DNA of 49,740 nt from Archangium violaceum Cb vi76 (GTDB taxonomy: Bacteria; Myxococcota; Myxococcia; Myxococcales; Myxococcaceae). Every line of letters starts with the position of its first letter. Position 1 is the stretch's first letter. A model generated the notes under the pieces. The model was not told the origin of the DNA. It made no database searches and saw nothing but the letters and a program-made list of their open reading frames with translations. The position numbers and the translations under genes are program-made. The DNA is taken from the NCBI RefSeq assembly GCF_000733295.1, contig NZ_JPMI01000323.1, positions 1 to 49,740 of the forward strand. The letters are read 5' to 3'. This document shows, one piece after another, positions 1 through 8,709 of this stretch.

Positions 1-45
1 AACCCCCTGCCCACACTGGGGGCCATGGATTGGAGAACGGGCCTG

Positions 46-84
46 GATACCCTCACCCCGACCCTCTCCCGAGGGGAGAGGGGA
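46..84. repeat. dispersed GC-rich palindromic repeat, copy A
   Basis: A 39-base element with an internal palindrome (CCTCTCCCGAGGGGAGAGG, 64-82 approx.). Its reverse complement recurs at 39969-40007 with one mismatch, and a diverged direct copy lies at 40054-40096. It sits just past the 3' end of the oxidase gene, where a transcript hairpin could act as a terminator or 3'-end stabiliser. All copies are intergenic. Confidence 0.8.
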
Positions 85-95
85 TATTGGGTCAG

Positions 96-1517
96 CTAGG
101 GGACGGTCGAGATTCGCACCATCCGGCCCACGGAGGGCACGCCCGCGTCGTTCACCAGGAAGAGCTGGTAGTAGCCCGGCGGCGCCCGGTTGTTGTTCGC
201 CGGGGCGGTGACGGTGAGGGTCCCACTGCCGCGCGTGAAGGGCAGGGTGAGCAGCCGCTGGTTCTGGTCGAAGGCGTGCGTCACCGAGCCCAGGGCGATC
301 AGCGTTACCTTCGTCACCCGGCCCGCATCCGGCGTCGAGATGGTGAACGTCGTCCCCGGCGCCACCACGTCCGGCACCGAGCTCACCACCGGCCGCGCTC
401 CCCTGAAGAGGTAGGGCGGCGAGAAGACCTCCGCGGAGTTCGCGTTGCGGCCTCCCGCGCTCAGCACGCGCCCATCCGGCAGCAGCACCGTGGTGGCGTG
501 GTACCCGCGATAGAGCGTGTTGCTGGCGAGCCGCGTCCAACGGTTGGTCGCGGGGTCATACACCTCGGCATGGAAGACGGGGGCGTTCCTGTTGTCGAAG
601 CCACTGCCCCGGCTGCCGCCCGTCACCAGCACCGTCCCGTCCGGTAGCAGCGCCGCGTTGTGCTGCCGCCGCGGCGTGCTCATGGGCGCCATGTACCGCC
701 AGACCGGCGAGGCCACGTTCAGATCGATCTGCTCGACGGTGGCCGTCGGTGGATCTCCTCCCCCGATGATGAGCACCCGTCCGTCCAGGTACACCGCGGG
801 CGCGTAGCTCCGGGTGCCGTAGTTGCTCGAGGGCCCGGAGGTCCACGAGCCCGTGCCGCTCGTACTCATGAAGCGGCTCCGCCGTTGCGGCCCCGCCAGG
901 AAGAGCCGGCCATCGGGCGCCAGGAACATCCTCGGGTAGTACGGCAGCTTCAGCCGCGCCGTCGTCATGTCCCGCCACGTCCCGGTGGCCGCCAGGTAGC
1001 GCTGGGGAATCTCGTTCATGATGCCGGTGCCCTCCGTCTCGCCGGAGATCACCATCACGTCCCCGTTGGCGAGCGTCACGTTGGTGGGGTACCAGCGCCC
1101 ATCGTTCATGTCCGGCTGGCGGATGAAGCGCGAGGTGAACGGCTCCCACACGGTCGCGTCATCGAGGCCCACGTGGCTCTCGATGTGCCCGCCGGTGATG
1201 AGCAGCCGGCCGTCCGCGAGGAAGGAGTGTCCCGCGCAGAAGATGTTGTAGCCCGGCGCCGGCAGCCGGCTGACTCCACCCGTGCCCGGATCCCAGAGCC
1301 CCGGTGGGTCATCCCCCTGACCGAACTCGCCGAAGAACATCACCCTGCCGGTGGGCAGCAGGCTCGCGTGGGTGGCGGACAGCGGCCAGGCCATGACGCT
1401 CGACCACTGCCCCACCTGCGCGGGAGTTTGCGCCCACGCCGGGCCCGCCAACATCGCGCATCCCACGAGCCAGAGCGCGAGCACGCGCGGTTGGGAAAGA
1501 ATCGGTTTCATGGACAT
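96..1517 (-). CDS. Secreted copper radical oxidase, AA5 (galactose/glyoxal oxidase-like) family
   Basis: Predicted 473-aa exported enzyme of kelch beta-propeller plus C-terminal DUF1929-like Ig domain, the galactose oxidase/glyoxal oxidase fold that oxidises primary alcohols or aldehydes and makes H2O2. The start at 1517 is preceded by GGAGG; a signal peptide ends near AWAQ (residues 27-30). The copper and radical-cofactor residues appear intact: Cys94 in FCAGH, Tyr143 in RWYP, Tyr339-His340 in RGYHATT, and His414 in SVTHAF. Kelch blades (ADGRLLITGG, LPDGTVLVTGG, LPDGRVLSAGG) fill residues 40-370. The substrate cannot be read from sequence; the order of ligands resembles glyoxal oxidase at least as much as galactose oxidase. 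The neighbour beyond 1600 is divergent. Confidence 0.85.
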   Translation of the reverse strand: MSMKPILSQPRVLALWLVGCAMLAGPAWAQTPAQVGQWSSVMAWPLSATHASLLPTGRVMFFGEFGQGDDPPGLWDPGTGGVSRLPAPGYNIFCAGHSFLADGRLLITGGHIESHVGLDDATVWEPFTSRFIRQPDMNDGRWYPTNVTLANGDVMVISGETEGTGIMNEIPQRYLAATGTWRDMTTARLKLPYYPRMFLAPDGRLFLAGPQRRSRFMSTSGTGSWTSGPSSNYGTRSYAPAVYLDGRVLIIGGGDPPTATVEQIDLNVASPVWRYMAPMSTPRRQHNAALLPDGTVLVTGGSRGSGFDNRNAPVFHAEVYDPATNRWTRLASNTLYRGYHATTVLLPDGRVLSAGGRNANSAEVFSPPYLFRGARPVVSSVPDVVAPGTTFTISTPDAGRVTKVTLIALGSVTHAFDQNQRLLTLPFTRGSGTLTVTAPANNNRAPPGYYQLFLVNDAGVPSVGRMVRISTVP

Positions 1518-1721
1518 CTCCGCCTCCACGGGTCTCCGCTGATTCAAGGTCAGAACCTAAGTGGCCTTGCCCGCCCGCCAACCCGGCCCCGCGGTCCGAG
1601 GCAATGGTGGGCTTCCCGGGTTTGTCCGCCGCGGGTGGTTCACCCCAGACCCTCGCTCGGGTGGCCGTGGGACCGCTCGCCCCCACCTTGCGGGCCGTCC
1701 CACCCCGCCCGGGAGGTTTCC

Positions 1722-3140
1722 ATGAGGTGCTGGCGTCCGTTCTCCGTGCTGCTGGCCCTGCTCTCCACTCCCGCCCTGGCCCAGGCCGACGAGTCCCTCC
1801 TGGAAGCCGGAGGCTGGAAGCCGTGTGGCCACGCCGCTTCTCCCCTGGTGGATGTCGCTCCTGGCTCGGACGACTCGGAGCCGGGAATCCTGGTCCGCGG
1901 GGAGCGCTTTCTCTTCTTCTCCTCCGATGATGGGATGCACGGCCGCGAGCCCTGGGTGAGCACCGGCACCGGAGGCCGTGGCTCCTCGCTCTTGAAGGAT
2001 GTCCGTCCCGGGCCGGAAGAGTCGGAGCCCATGGGCTTCACCCGTGTGGGCGGCCAGGTCTTCTTCGTCGCCGACGACGGCGAGCACGGGCGCGAGCTGT
2101 GGGTGAGTGATGGCTCCCCCGGGGGCACCCGGCTGGTGAAGGACATCTGGCCCGGCGCGGATGGCTCGTATCCCCGAGCACTCGTCGAGTCCGGCGGGCT
2201 GCTCTACTTCGCCGCCGGAGACCCCGAGCACGGGCGCGAGCTGTGGCGCAGCGACGGGACGCCCGCGGGGACGTGGCTCGTCGAGGACCTGGACCCCGGC
2301 CCCGAGGGCACCGGCCCCTACCTGCTGACGCGCGGGGGCGATGGGGCGCTCTACTTCATCAGCCACTTCGAGGGATTCTTCATGCGGCTGATGCGGACCA
2401 ACGGGAAGTCCCCCGCCGTCGAGCTGTTCCGGAGGTCCAGCGAGGGCGGTGGCCTGGAGTCGCTGACGGCGGTGGGCAACAAGCTGTTCTTCGTGTCGAC
2501 CAGCGTCCACGACGACACCATGGCCGAGCTGTGGGTGACGAGCGGCGCGGCCCCCGTGCCCGCGGGCATGTTCCCCACGCTGCATGACCTGGTGGCGATG
2601 GGCGGGCGGCTGTACTTCAGCGCCAGCTCGGAGGGGCACTCCGCCGACGAGGAATTGTGGCGCAGTGATGGCTCCCGGAAGGGGACGCAGCGCGTGAAGG
2701 ACCTCTGGCCCGGCTTCCAGGGCTCGTTCCCCAGAGGACTCACCGCGCTGGGCCGCCGGCTCTTCTTTTCCGCGGACGATGGGACGCACGGACGCGAGCT
2801 GTGGGTGAGCGATGGCACGGCCTCCGGCACGCTCCTCTTCGAGGACCTCGTTCCGGGTGCCGGGGGCTCGTCGCCCGAGGCGCTGACCGCCATCGATGGG
2901 AACCTGTTCTTCAGCGCGGAGACGCCGGACCGTGGCCGCGAGCCCTGGGTGATCAGCGGCTCGCCCGGGAGTGCGGTGCCGCTCGATGAGGTGGCTCCGG
3001 GCATGGACTCCTCGGATCCGGTGGGCTTCGTGCGCTCCGGCTGGGATGTCTTCTTCCTCGCCCGGGACGAGGCCCACGGCCAGCGGCTCTGGGCCCTGCC
3101 GTTCCGTCCCGCGCACGAGTGTGACGACGACGCCCGGTGA
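1722..3140 (+). CDS. Exported ELWxxDGT-repeat protein
   Basis: 472-aa protein with a short signal peptide ending at ALAQA (residues 16-21). The mature part is a run of about seven 45-60-residue repeats with the signature GREL/PW-x-S-D-G-[TS] followed by a V-x-D-[LIV]-x-PG stretch, for example GRELWVSDGSPGGT and GRELWVSDGTASGT. These ELWxxDGT repeats are expanded in myxobacterial surface proteins and probably fold as a beta-propeller; no catalytic motif is visible and the molecular role is unknown. The start at 1722 has a good GGGAGG site at 1711-1716. The open frame extends upstream antisense to the oxidase gene, which is not coding. Confidence 0.85.
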   Translation: MRCWRPFSVLLALLSTPALAQADESLLEAGGWKPCGHAASPLVDVAPGSDDSEPGILVRGERFLFFSSDDGMHGREPWVSTGTGGRGSSLLKDVRPGPEESEPMGFTRVGGQVFFVADDGEHGRELWVSDGSPGGTRLVKDIWPGADGSYPRALVESGGLLYFAAGDPEHGRELWRSDGTPAGTWLVEDLDPGPEGTGPYLLTRGGDGALYFISHFEGFFMRLMRTNGKSPAVELFRRSSEGGGLESLTAVGNKLFFVSTSVHDDTMAELWVTSGAAPVPAGMFPTLHDLVAMGGRLYFSASSEGHSADEELWRSDGSRKGTQRVKDLWPGFQGSFPRGLTALGRRLFFSADDGTHGRELWVSDGTASGTLLFEDLVPGAGGSSPEALTAIDGNLFFSAETPDRGREPWVISGSPGSAVPLDEVAPGMDSSDPVGFVRSGWDVFFLARDEAHGQRLWALPFRPAHECDDDAR

Positions 3141-3146
3141 GGGCAT

Positions 3147-3166
3147 CCTCCTCCCGGCGGAGGAGG
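3147..3166 (+). terminator. GC-rich hairpin after the ELWxxDGT gene
   Basis: Perfect 8-bp stem CCTCCTCC / GGAGGAGG with a CGGC loop, beginning 6 bases after the stop codon. There is no T run, so it is a candidate transcription end or mRNA-protecting hairpin only. Confidence 0.45.
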
Positions 3167-3365
3167 CCGTGGGCCTGCGTGGCACCTCTCGGTTTTCCGG
3201 CTGTCCGGTGTGAGGGGTCTCGACTTTCCGAGGCCCTTCGCACTGTCCATGTGTCTCCAACTCCGCGAAATCCCGGGCCTCCCGTGAGGCGCCCGGCTCC
3301 TGGCACACGGGTGGCAGAAGCCCGCCGCACCTCAGGCCGGAAGACGATTTCGAGGAGTCACGAAC

Positions 3366-5453
3366 ATGAAGACACACAGTGGGTTGGCGCTCGCGCTGCT
3401 GGGACTGGCGGCGTGCAGTGAGAGGAGCGGCATTCCCGAGAACCAGCCGGTGCAGATGAAGGCGCGGCTGGAGTCCTTCGGGAGCTGCTCGGCGCTCGAG
3501 TCCTATATCGAGGACTCCGCGGTGCTCGACATGCGCTCGACGATGGAGCGCTCCAAGCCCTCCTATTGGAAGGGGCGGGGCGGTTGGTTCGGCGGCCCGA
3601 TGGAGTACGCGGATGGCGCTCCGCCGCCCAACGCTGGAGGGGATGCGTCGGGCGGGGGCGCCGGTCCGAAGGACCATACCGGCACCAACAACCAGGTGGA
3701 GGGCGTGGACGAGGCGGACTTCGTGAAGAACGACGGCACGCGCATCTTCGTCCTCTCCGGGAAGAAGCTGTACGTGCACCGCTCGTGGCCGGCCGCGTCG
3801 CTGCGCGTGGAGTCCTCGGTGACGCTCGAGGGCTGGCCCCAGCAGATGTTCCTCCACGGGAACAAGGTGATCGTCTTCTCCGGGGTGTCCGAGCCGTCCT
3901 CGGGCCCGAGTGGCTACATTGGCTCCGGTGGCATGGTGGCGGACTGCGCCTCCAGGGGCCCCTGTGGCTACGGCGCCTCGACCACCAAGGTGACGACGGT
4001 GGATGTGACGGACCTCGCCGCGCCCCAGGTGACGGGCGAGGTGTACCTGCCGGGTGGCTACCAGGACGCGCGCCTGGCGGACGGCTCGGCGCGGCTGGTG
4101 ATGCGTGACTCCTTCCGCTGGCCCTCGGGCGTGCGTTTCTGGCCCGACTACTCCAAGGAGCTCTGGGAGGACCAGGGGCGGCTGGAGAGGGAAATCGACC
4201 GGCTGATGGAGAACAACGAGAAGCTCATCCGCGCGAGCCCCCTCACGCAGTGGGTGCCCGAGGGCCGGCGCAAGCTGCCGGATGGCACCGTGGAGACGCT
4301 GGGCTACGACTGCCAGGACTTCCACAAGACGAACGCGCCCACCCGGTTGGGGTTCGTCACCGTGGCGTCGCTGGACCTGGATGCGCAGACGTTCCAGCCT
4401 CCGGGCCGCGTCACGCTGGTGTCCGAGCCGGGTGAGGTGTACGCCACCGCGGACGCGCTCTACCTGGCCGCGCGCCACTGGTGGTGGTGGCCGGAGGCGG
4501 GGCAGACGGACCACACCTACGTGCACAAGCTCGACTTGAGCCAGCCGCACCGCGCCTCGTATGTGGCCAGTGCCACGGTGCCGGGCTTCCTGTTGAATCA
4601 GTTCAGCATGGACGAGCACCAGGGCGTGCTGCGCGTGGCCACCACCATCAGCACGCGGGTGGCGGAGCCCGGCAACCAGTGGGGCCGCACCGAGACGACC
4701 AACCGCCTCTTCACCTACGCGCAGGAGGGGAGCCAGTTGAAGTTGCTGGGGCAGAGCGAGGAGCTGGCCAAGGGCGAGCGCATCTACAGCGCGCGCTTCA
4801 TGGGCAACAAGGGCTACGTGGTGACGTTCCGGCAGGTGGATCCGCTCTTCACCTTCGACTTGTCGGACCCGGCGCACCCGCGCAAGGTGGGCGAGCTGAA
4901 GGTGCCGGGCTTCTCCTCATACATCCACCCGGTGGGGGACTCGCACCTGCTGACGGTGGGCATGCAGGTGCCGGAGAACGGCGACTGGCGCGGGCGTGCC
5001 ATCAAGCTGAGCCTCTTCGACGTGTCGGACATGGCCAACCCGCGGGAGACCGCCACGCAGATCGTGGGCACCGTCTACGGCTACAGCGAGGCGCTCTATG
5101 ACCACAAGGCCTTCAACTACTTCCCGGCCAAGGGGCTGCTGGCCATTCCCTTCTTGGATTGGACGCAGACGTCCTCCGGTGACTACTGGAATAGCTTCGT
5201 GAGCGAGCTGCGCGTCTTCCGCGTGGACACGGCCGCCGGCTTCGCCCCGGTGGGAGCCGTCTCCATGACGGACGCGTACCAGGTCATCAACTACAACCAG
5301 TGGAGCTGGGTGTACACGCCCGCCGTGCGCCGCGGCGTGATGGCGGATGACTACGTGTACGCCATCAGCGACGCGGGCGTGCGTGTGTCCCACGTGAGCA
5401 ACCTGGCCTCGCCCCTGGCCACCTCGCGCTTCAACCCCTACACCTCGCAGTGA
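3366..5453 (+). CDS. Beta-propeller lipoprotein (PF09826-type secreted C-terminal propeller family)
   Basis: 695 aa. The start at 3366 has GAGGAG at 3352-3357. The N-terminus is a lipoprotein signal with lipobox LAAC (Cys17). The hallmark block TNNQVEGVDEADFVKNDGTRI (about residues 115-135) followed by FVLSGKKLYVH is characteristic of the secreted beta-propeller family distantly related to WD40. Residues 140-690 hold successive blades, each a value/derived-value strand pair such as LFDVSDMANPRE and VDVTDLAAPQV. There is no recognisable active site; the family is thought to be a binding scaffold on the cell surface. It is probably monocistronic, with a hairpin after the stop. Confidence 0.85.
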   Translation: MKTHSGLALALLGLAACSERSGIPENQPVQMKARLESFGSCSALESYIEDSAVLDMRSTMERSKPSYWKGRGGWFGGPMEYADGAPPPNAGGDASGGGAGPKDHTGTNNQVEGVDEADFVKNDGTRIFVLSGKKLYVHRSWPAASLRVESSVTLEGWPQQMFLHGNKVIVFSGVSEPSSGPSGYIGSGGMVADCASRGPCGYGASTTKVTTVDVTDLAAPQVTGEVYLPGGYQDARLADGSARLVMRDSFRWPSGVRFWPDYSKELWEDQGRLEREIDRLMENNEKLIRASPLTQWVPEGRRKLPDGTVETLGYDCQDFHKTNAPTRLGFVTVASLDLDAQTFQPPGRVTLVSEPGEVYATADALYLAARHWWWWPEAGQTDHTYVHKLDLSQPHRASYVASATVPGFLLNQFSMDEHQGVLRVATTISTRVAEPGNQWGRTETTNRLFTYAQEGSQLKLLGQSEELAKGERIYSARFMGNKGYVVTFRQVDPLFTFDLSDPAHPRKVGELKVPGFSSYIHPVGDSHLLTVGMQVPENGDWRGRAIKLSLFDVSDMANPRETATQIVGTVYGYSEALYDHKAFNYFPAKGLLAIPFLDWTQTSSGDYWNSFVSELRVFRVDTAAGFAPVGAVSMTDAYQVINYNQWSWVYTPAVRRGVMADDYVYAISDAGVRVSHVSNLASPLATSRFNPYTSQ

Positions 5454-5463
5454 GGGAGGGACG

Positions 5464-5496
5464 GCCGGCCGTCTGTTGGGGGAGCAGGCGGCCGGC
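5464..5496 (+). terminator. Hairpin after the propeller lipoprotein gene
   Basis: Perfect 8-bp inverted repeat GCCGGCCG (5464-5471) / CGGCCGGC (5489-5496) with a 17-base loop, 11 bases after the stop. No T tract follows, so it is a candidate only. Confidence 0.4.
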
Positions 5497-5581
5497 TGAT
5501 GGGTCAGGCGAGCAGGGGTTGGGACGTCCACGAGGGCAGCCGCGCATCCCTGGCGGAAACCCGCTATAGCCCCTCGCGCCC

Positions 5582-6964
5582 ATGTCACCCGCTCCACTGC
5601 CCAGCCGTCGCGAAGAGTTCCGAGCGCTCTGGAAGCTCGCCCTGCCCGTCGCCATCGCCCAGGCGGGGCAGGCCATGATGAGCCTGGTGGACACGGCGGT
5701 GGTGAGCCGGGCGGGCACCGAGTCCCTGGCCGCCATGGGCGTGGCCACCTCCGTCTTCTTCGCCGTCAGCAGCCTCGCCTTGGGGTTGATGATGGGGGTG
5801 GACCCGCTGATGTCGCAGGCCTTCGGAGCGCGCAACGCGACGCGCGCGCGGGCACTCCTGTGGCAGGGCAGCTATCTGGCGCTGCTGGCGGGCAGTGTGC
5901 TGGCGGTGCCGATGGTGGTGGTGGTTCCCTGGCTGCTGCCCCTCTTCGGGGTAGGGGCCGGGGAGCTGCCCCTGATTCAGGACTACCTCAGCTGGCGCGC
6001 GCCCAGCCTGCCGTTGGTGCTGCTCTTCATCAACACGCGCTCCTACCTGCAGGCGGCGGCGCTCACCCGTCCGCTGGTGGTGGCCACGGTGGTGGCCAAC
6101 ATCTTCAACCTGGGCGCGGACATCCTCTTCGTCTTCGGCGGCGAGGTGCTGCCCGCGTGGTGCGGACCGCTGCGCTCCTTCCCGGCCATGGGGGTGAAGG
6201 GCTCGGCCCTCGCGACGCTGCTGTGCTGCGTGCTGCAGTGGGCCATCGTCGCGTGGGCGGTGCGCCAGATTCCGGTGTCCGGGGGCATGCCCTCGGTGCG
6301 GCCGGTCCGGGCCGACATCCTCCAGGCCCTGCGGGTGGGCGTCCCCATTGGCCTCCACATCACGGCGGAGGTGGGCGTCTTCTCGTTGGCGGGCCTGCTG
6401 GCGCGGAAGCTGGGGCCGGAGAGCATGAGCGCGCATCAGATCGCCATCTCCTATGCCAGCCTCTCCTTCACGGTGGCGCTGGGCATTGGCAACGCGGGCA
6501 GCGTGCGGGTGGGCTGGGCGGTGGGGGCGCGCGATACGCCGCGGGCGCGCATGAGCGGGTTGATGGCCTTCGCCTCGGGCGCGGGCTTCATGTCGGTGTG
6601 CGCGCTGGTGTTCGCCTTCTTCCCCGAGCCGCTGGCCCGCCTCATGGGCACGCCGTCCGAGGTGATTCCCCTGCTGGTGCCGGTGTTGATGGTGGGGGCC
6701 GTCTTCCAGATTTCCGATGGCATCCAGGGGGTGGGCGCGGGCGTGCTGCGCGGGGCGGGGGAGACGCGGTTCACCTTCCTGGCCAACCTGGTGGGGCACT
6801 ACGGGGTGGGCCTGCCGGTGGCGCTGCTGCTGGGCTTCGGGTTGAAGCTCGGCGTGATGGGCATCTGGTGGGGCCTGTGCCTGGGGCTCACCACCGTGGC
6901 GCTCGCGCTCTTCTGGCGCTTCGAGCGTCAGAGCGCAGGTACCTTCCGGCCCCTGGAGGCGTGA
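5582..6964 (+). CDS. MATE family multidrug/Na+ antiporter
   Basis: 460-aa integral membrane protein with about 12 hydrophobic helices in two MatE repeats (roughly residues 15-200 and 235-440). The family signature is clear in WKLALPVAIAQAGQAMMSLVDTAVV near the N-terminus and IFNLGADILFVFGG at about 175. These proteins expel drugs or metabolites using Na+ or H+ gradients. There is no Shine-Dalgarno; a TATAGC hexamer at 5565-5570 lies 11 bases before the ATG, so a leaderless or near-leaderless message is possible. The stop overlaps the GTG of the following toxin candidate (GTGA), placing exporter, toxin and immunity gene in one transcript. Confidence 0.93.
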   Translation: MSPAPLPSRREEFRALWKLALPVAIAQAGQAMMSLVDTAVVSRAGTESLAAMGVATSVFFAVSSLALGLMMGVDPLMSQAFGARNATRARALLWQGSYLALLAGSVLAVPMVVVVPWLLPLFGVGAGELPLIQDYLSWRAPSLPLVLLFINTRSYLQAAALTRPLVVATVVANIFNLGADILFVFGGEVLPAWCGPLRSFPAMGVKGSALATLLCCVLQWAIVAWAVRQIPVSGGMPSVRPVRADILQALRVGVPIGLHITAEVGVFSLAGLLARKLGPESMSAHQIAISYASLSFTVALGIGNAGSVRVGWAVGARDTPRARMSGLMAFASGAGFMSVCALVFAFFPEPLARLMGTPSEVIPLLVPVLMVGAVFQISDGIQGVGAGVLRGAGETRFTFLANLVGHYGVGLPVALLLGFGLKLGVMGIWWGLCLGLTTVALALFWRFERQSAGTFRPLEA

Positions 6965-7527
6965 GGGTGCGAAGGCTTCGCGGGTGGGTGTTCGGGCTCC
7001 TCCTGCTGGTGGTGGGGACCGCGTCCGGTCCCGTTCAAGCGGCATCGCCCGCGTCGGCGGCCACGGTGGTCCAGTCCAGTGTGCTGGGCGCGAACACCGT
7101 CCAGGCCCAGTTGCTGGCGTACCTGGCCCGCGGTGACATCGCGGGCGCCATCGCGATGTACTCGTTGCAGACGGGGCGGGCGGCACCGGCTTGGTTGGTG
7201 GACCTGCAAGCTGCCTGCAATGTCGCGAATCAGATGGCCGGCAGGTGCCAGCAGGTGGCCCGGTTCATTCACACCGCCTACGGCAAGCTTGGGCAGACAC
7301 CGCAATACATCGCGTTCAGGGCGAGAGGGCGTGAGGACTACATTATTTTCGAGCTGGCGAATGGAAAACAGGTCTCTGTTTCGCGAGCCGGCTACCATGT
7401 GGCCGTCAAGGTCGGAGATATGATTCACGATGCGTATACGGGACCGCTCGGGATGAAGCCTTCCGATTACCTTTCGCGATTGCATGGTCGCCAGGGCATC
7501 GAATGGGAGATGGTTTCCACGCCATGA
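6961..7527 (+). CDS. Exported papain-fold toxin candidate (Tox-PL-2 like)
   Basis: 188 aa, GTG start overlapping the MATE stop. Residues 5-29 form a Sec signal (RRLRGWVFGLLLLVVG...PVQA). The C-terminal half (about 82-175) resembles papain-fold polymorphic toxins: a Cys in MAGRCQQVARFIH (Cys96), a His in GYHVAVKVGD (His146) and an Asp in IHDAYTGP (Asp157), the order and spacing of a papain-like triad. Family members act as proteases, deamidases or related Cys enzymes; the target is unknown. No long delivery domain precedes it: only a signal peptide and about 55 linker residues. The next gene starts at ATGA within its stop, the usual toxin-immunity arrangement. The toxin assignment is by motif recognition; a housekeeping Cys hydrolase is the alternative. 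Confidence 0.7.
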   Translation: MRVRRLRGWVFGLLLLVVGTASGPVQAASPASAATVVQSSVLGANTVQAQLLAYLARGDIAGAIAMYSLQTGRAAPAWLVDLQAACNVANQMAGRCQQVARFIHTAYGKLGQTPQYIAFRARGREDYIIFELANGKQVSVSRAGYHVAVKVGDMIHDAYTGPLGMKPSDYLSRLHGRQGIEWEMVSTP

Positions 7528-7892
7528 ATGATAGCAAGGCTTCGGACGGTCAGACTCCTCGACGCCATGTGTATCTGCTCGATTATCTGATGCGCCTGCG
7601 GCAGGAAAAGACGCGAGGCTTGCTGCTGAACATGGGTGACATCGACGTCACTCGAATGGTGGCATTTGTCGATGGGTACCGGGCCTGTCAATACGCCAAC
7701 GGCGTAGAGGACGAGGAGTACGGTCTCTTCCACGACTGGCTCCGCGACGTGAAGCACGAGTTCCCCACGGAGGGCTGGGCCGCGAAGTACCTGCGCGACT
7801 GCGATGGCGACCACGAGCGCGCCATCCGCAAGTTCCTCGACTTCGCCGCCGAGTTCGTCGCCCTGCGTGAGCGGGAGCGTCAGGGCTCCTGA
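7524..7892 (+). CDS. Putative immunity protein for the papain-fold toxin
   Basis: 122 aa from the ATG at 7524, which overlaps the toxin stop by four bases (ATGA); an earlier in-frame ATG at 7503 would overlap more and is less likely. It is a soluble, charged, mostly helical protein (DGYRACQYANGVEDEEYGLFHDWLRDVKHEF about 50-80; AIRKFLDFAAEFVALRERE at the end), with no signal peptide or membrane segment, as expected of a cytoplasmic antitoxin. I do not recognise the family. The immunity role is inferred from gene order and size alone. Confidence 0.6.
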   Translation: MNDSKASDGQTPRRHVYLLDYLMRLRQEKTRGLLLNMGDIDVTRMVAFVDGYRACQYANGVEDEEYGLFHDWLRDVKHEFPTEGWAAKYLRDCDGDHERAIRKFLDFAAEFVALRERERQGS

Positions 7893-7902
7893 GCCCCGCT
7901 CC

Positions 7903-8616
7903 TCACCACGGCAGGTAGTGTTGGAGCATCTCCCGCCACACCGGCCAGTCGTGCGTGCCTCCCCACCAGATGGCCAGGTGGTTGTTGATGTCCTTCGACC
8001 ACAGCAGCTTCGACAGGTTCTCGTTCGAGGGCCGGCAGAAGTCGTGCTCGCCCACCGCCAGCACCATCTCCACCCGCCGCAGCGCCGCCAGCTGCGCCGC
8101 GTCCGACACCCCCGGCAGCCACTGCATGCACGAGTGGTAGTACACGCTGTCGTCCTGGTGGCCGTCGAGGAAGTCCGCCGTCTCGAACTTGCCCCCCATC
8201 GACACCAGCCGCCGGAAGGTGTTCGGGTGCCGCAGCCCGATGTTGTACGTGTGGAAGCCCCCGAAGCTGCACCCGCCCAGCGTCAGCCGGCCTCCCGTGC
8301 TGCGCGACATCAGCAGCGGCACCACCTCGTGCAACAGGTACTGCTCGTACGCCGCGTGCCTCGCCACCCGGTCATGCGGATGGACGGACGTGTTGAACCA
8401 GCTCTCCTCGTCCACCGAGTCCGCGCACACCACGACGTAGCGCCCCGCTTGGATGCGGTCCGCGATGGCGCCGATGAGCCCGAAGTCCTCCGCCTGATAG
8501 AAACGGCCCCGGCTGGTGGGCAGCAGCAGCACCGGCTCGCCCGAGTGCCCGAAGAGCAGCACCTCCATGTCCCGGCCCAGCCGGGAGCTGTACCAGCGGT
8601 GATATTCGCGATTCAT
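7903..8616 (-). CDS. Esterase-family alpha/beta hydrolase
   Basis: 237 aa, matching the putative-esterase (PF00756, esterase D-like) pattern. The nucleophile elbow is GCSFGG (about residues 125-130, Ser in C-S-F), on the usual strand-turn-helix after TGGRLTLG; an acid is likely in GEHDFC (about 195) and the His in GTHDWPVW (about 222). There is no signal peptide, so it is cytoplasmic. Related proteins cleave acyl esters or S-formylglutathione-type substrates; the real substrate is unknown. It is convergent with the immunity gene, 10 bases apart. Confidence 0.85.
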   Translation of the reverse strand: MNREYHRWYSSRLGRDMEVLLFGHSGEPVLLLPTSRGRFYQAEDFGLIGAIADRIQAGRYVVVCADSVDEESWFNTSVHPHDRVARHAAYEQYLLHEVVPLLMSRSTGGRLTLGGCSFGGFHTYNIGLRHPNTFRRLVSMGGKFETADFLDGHQDDSVYYHSCMQWLPGVSDAAQLAALRRVEMVLAVGEHDFCRPSNENLSKLLWSKDINNHLAIWWGGTHDWPVWREMLQHYLPW

Positions 8617-8709
8617 GCGCCCACCTTAGCCACCGCCCCCGGGCCGTGGACGGGCCTCGTGGGCCCGGCACCGGCGCGCCGCGCGACAGTGAACACCTGG
8701 GGGCGGACG

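Noticed and set aside
1557-4877. A 1106-codon open frame on the minus strand across two plus-strand genes
   Set aside because: It is low-complexity Arg/His/Gly/Pro-rich, as expected antisense to GC-rich genes, and the plus-strand frames hold recognisable families with ribosome sites.
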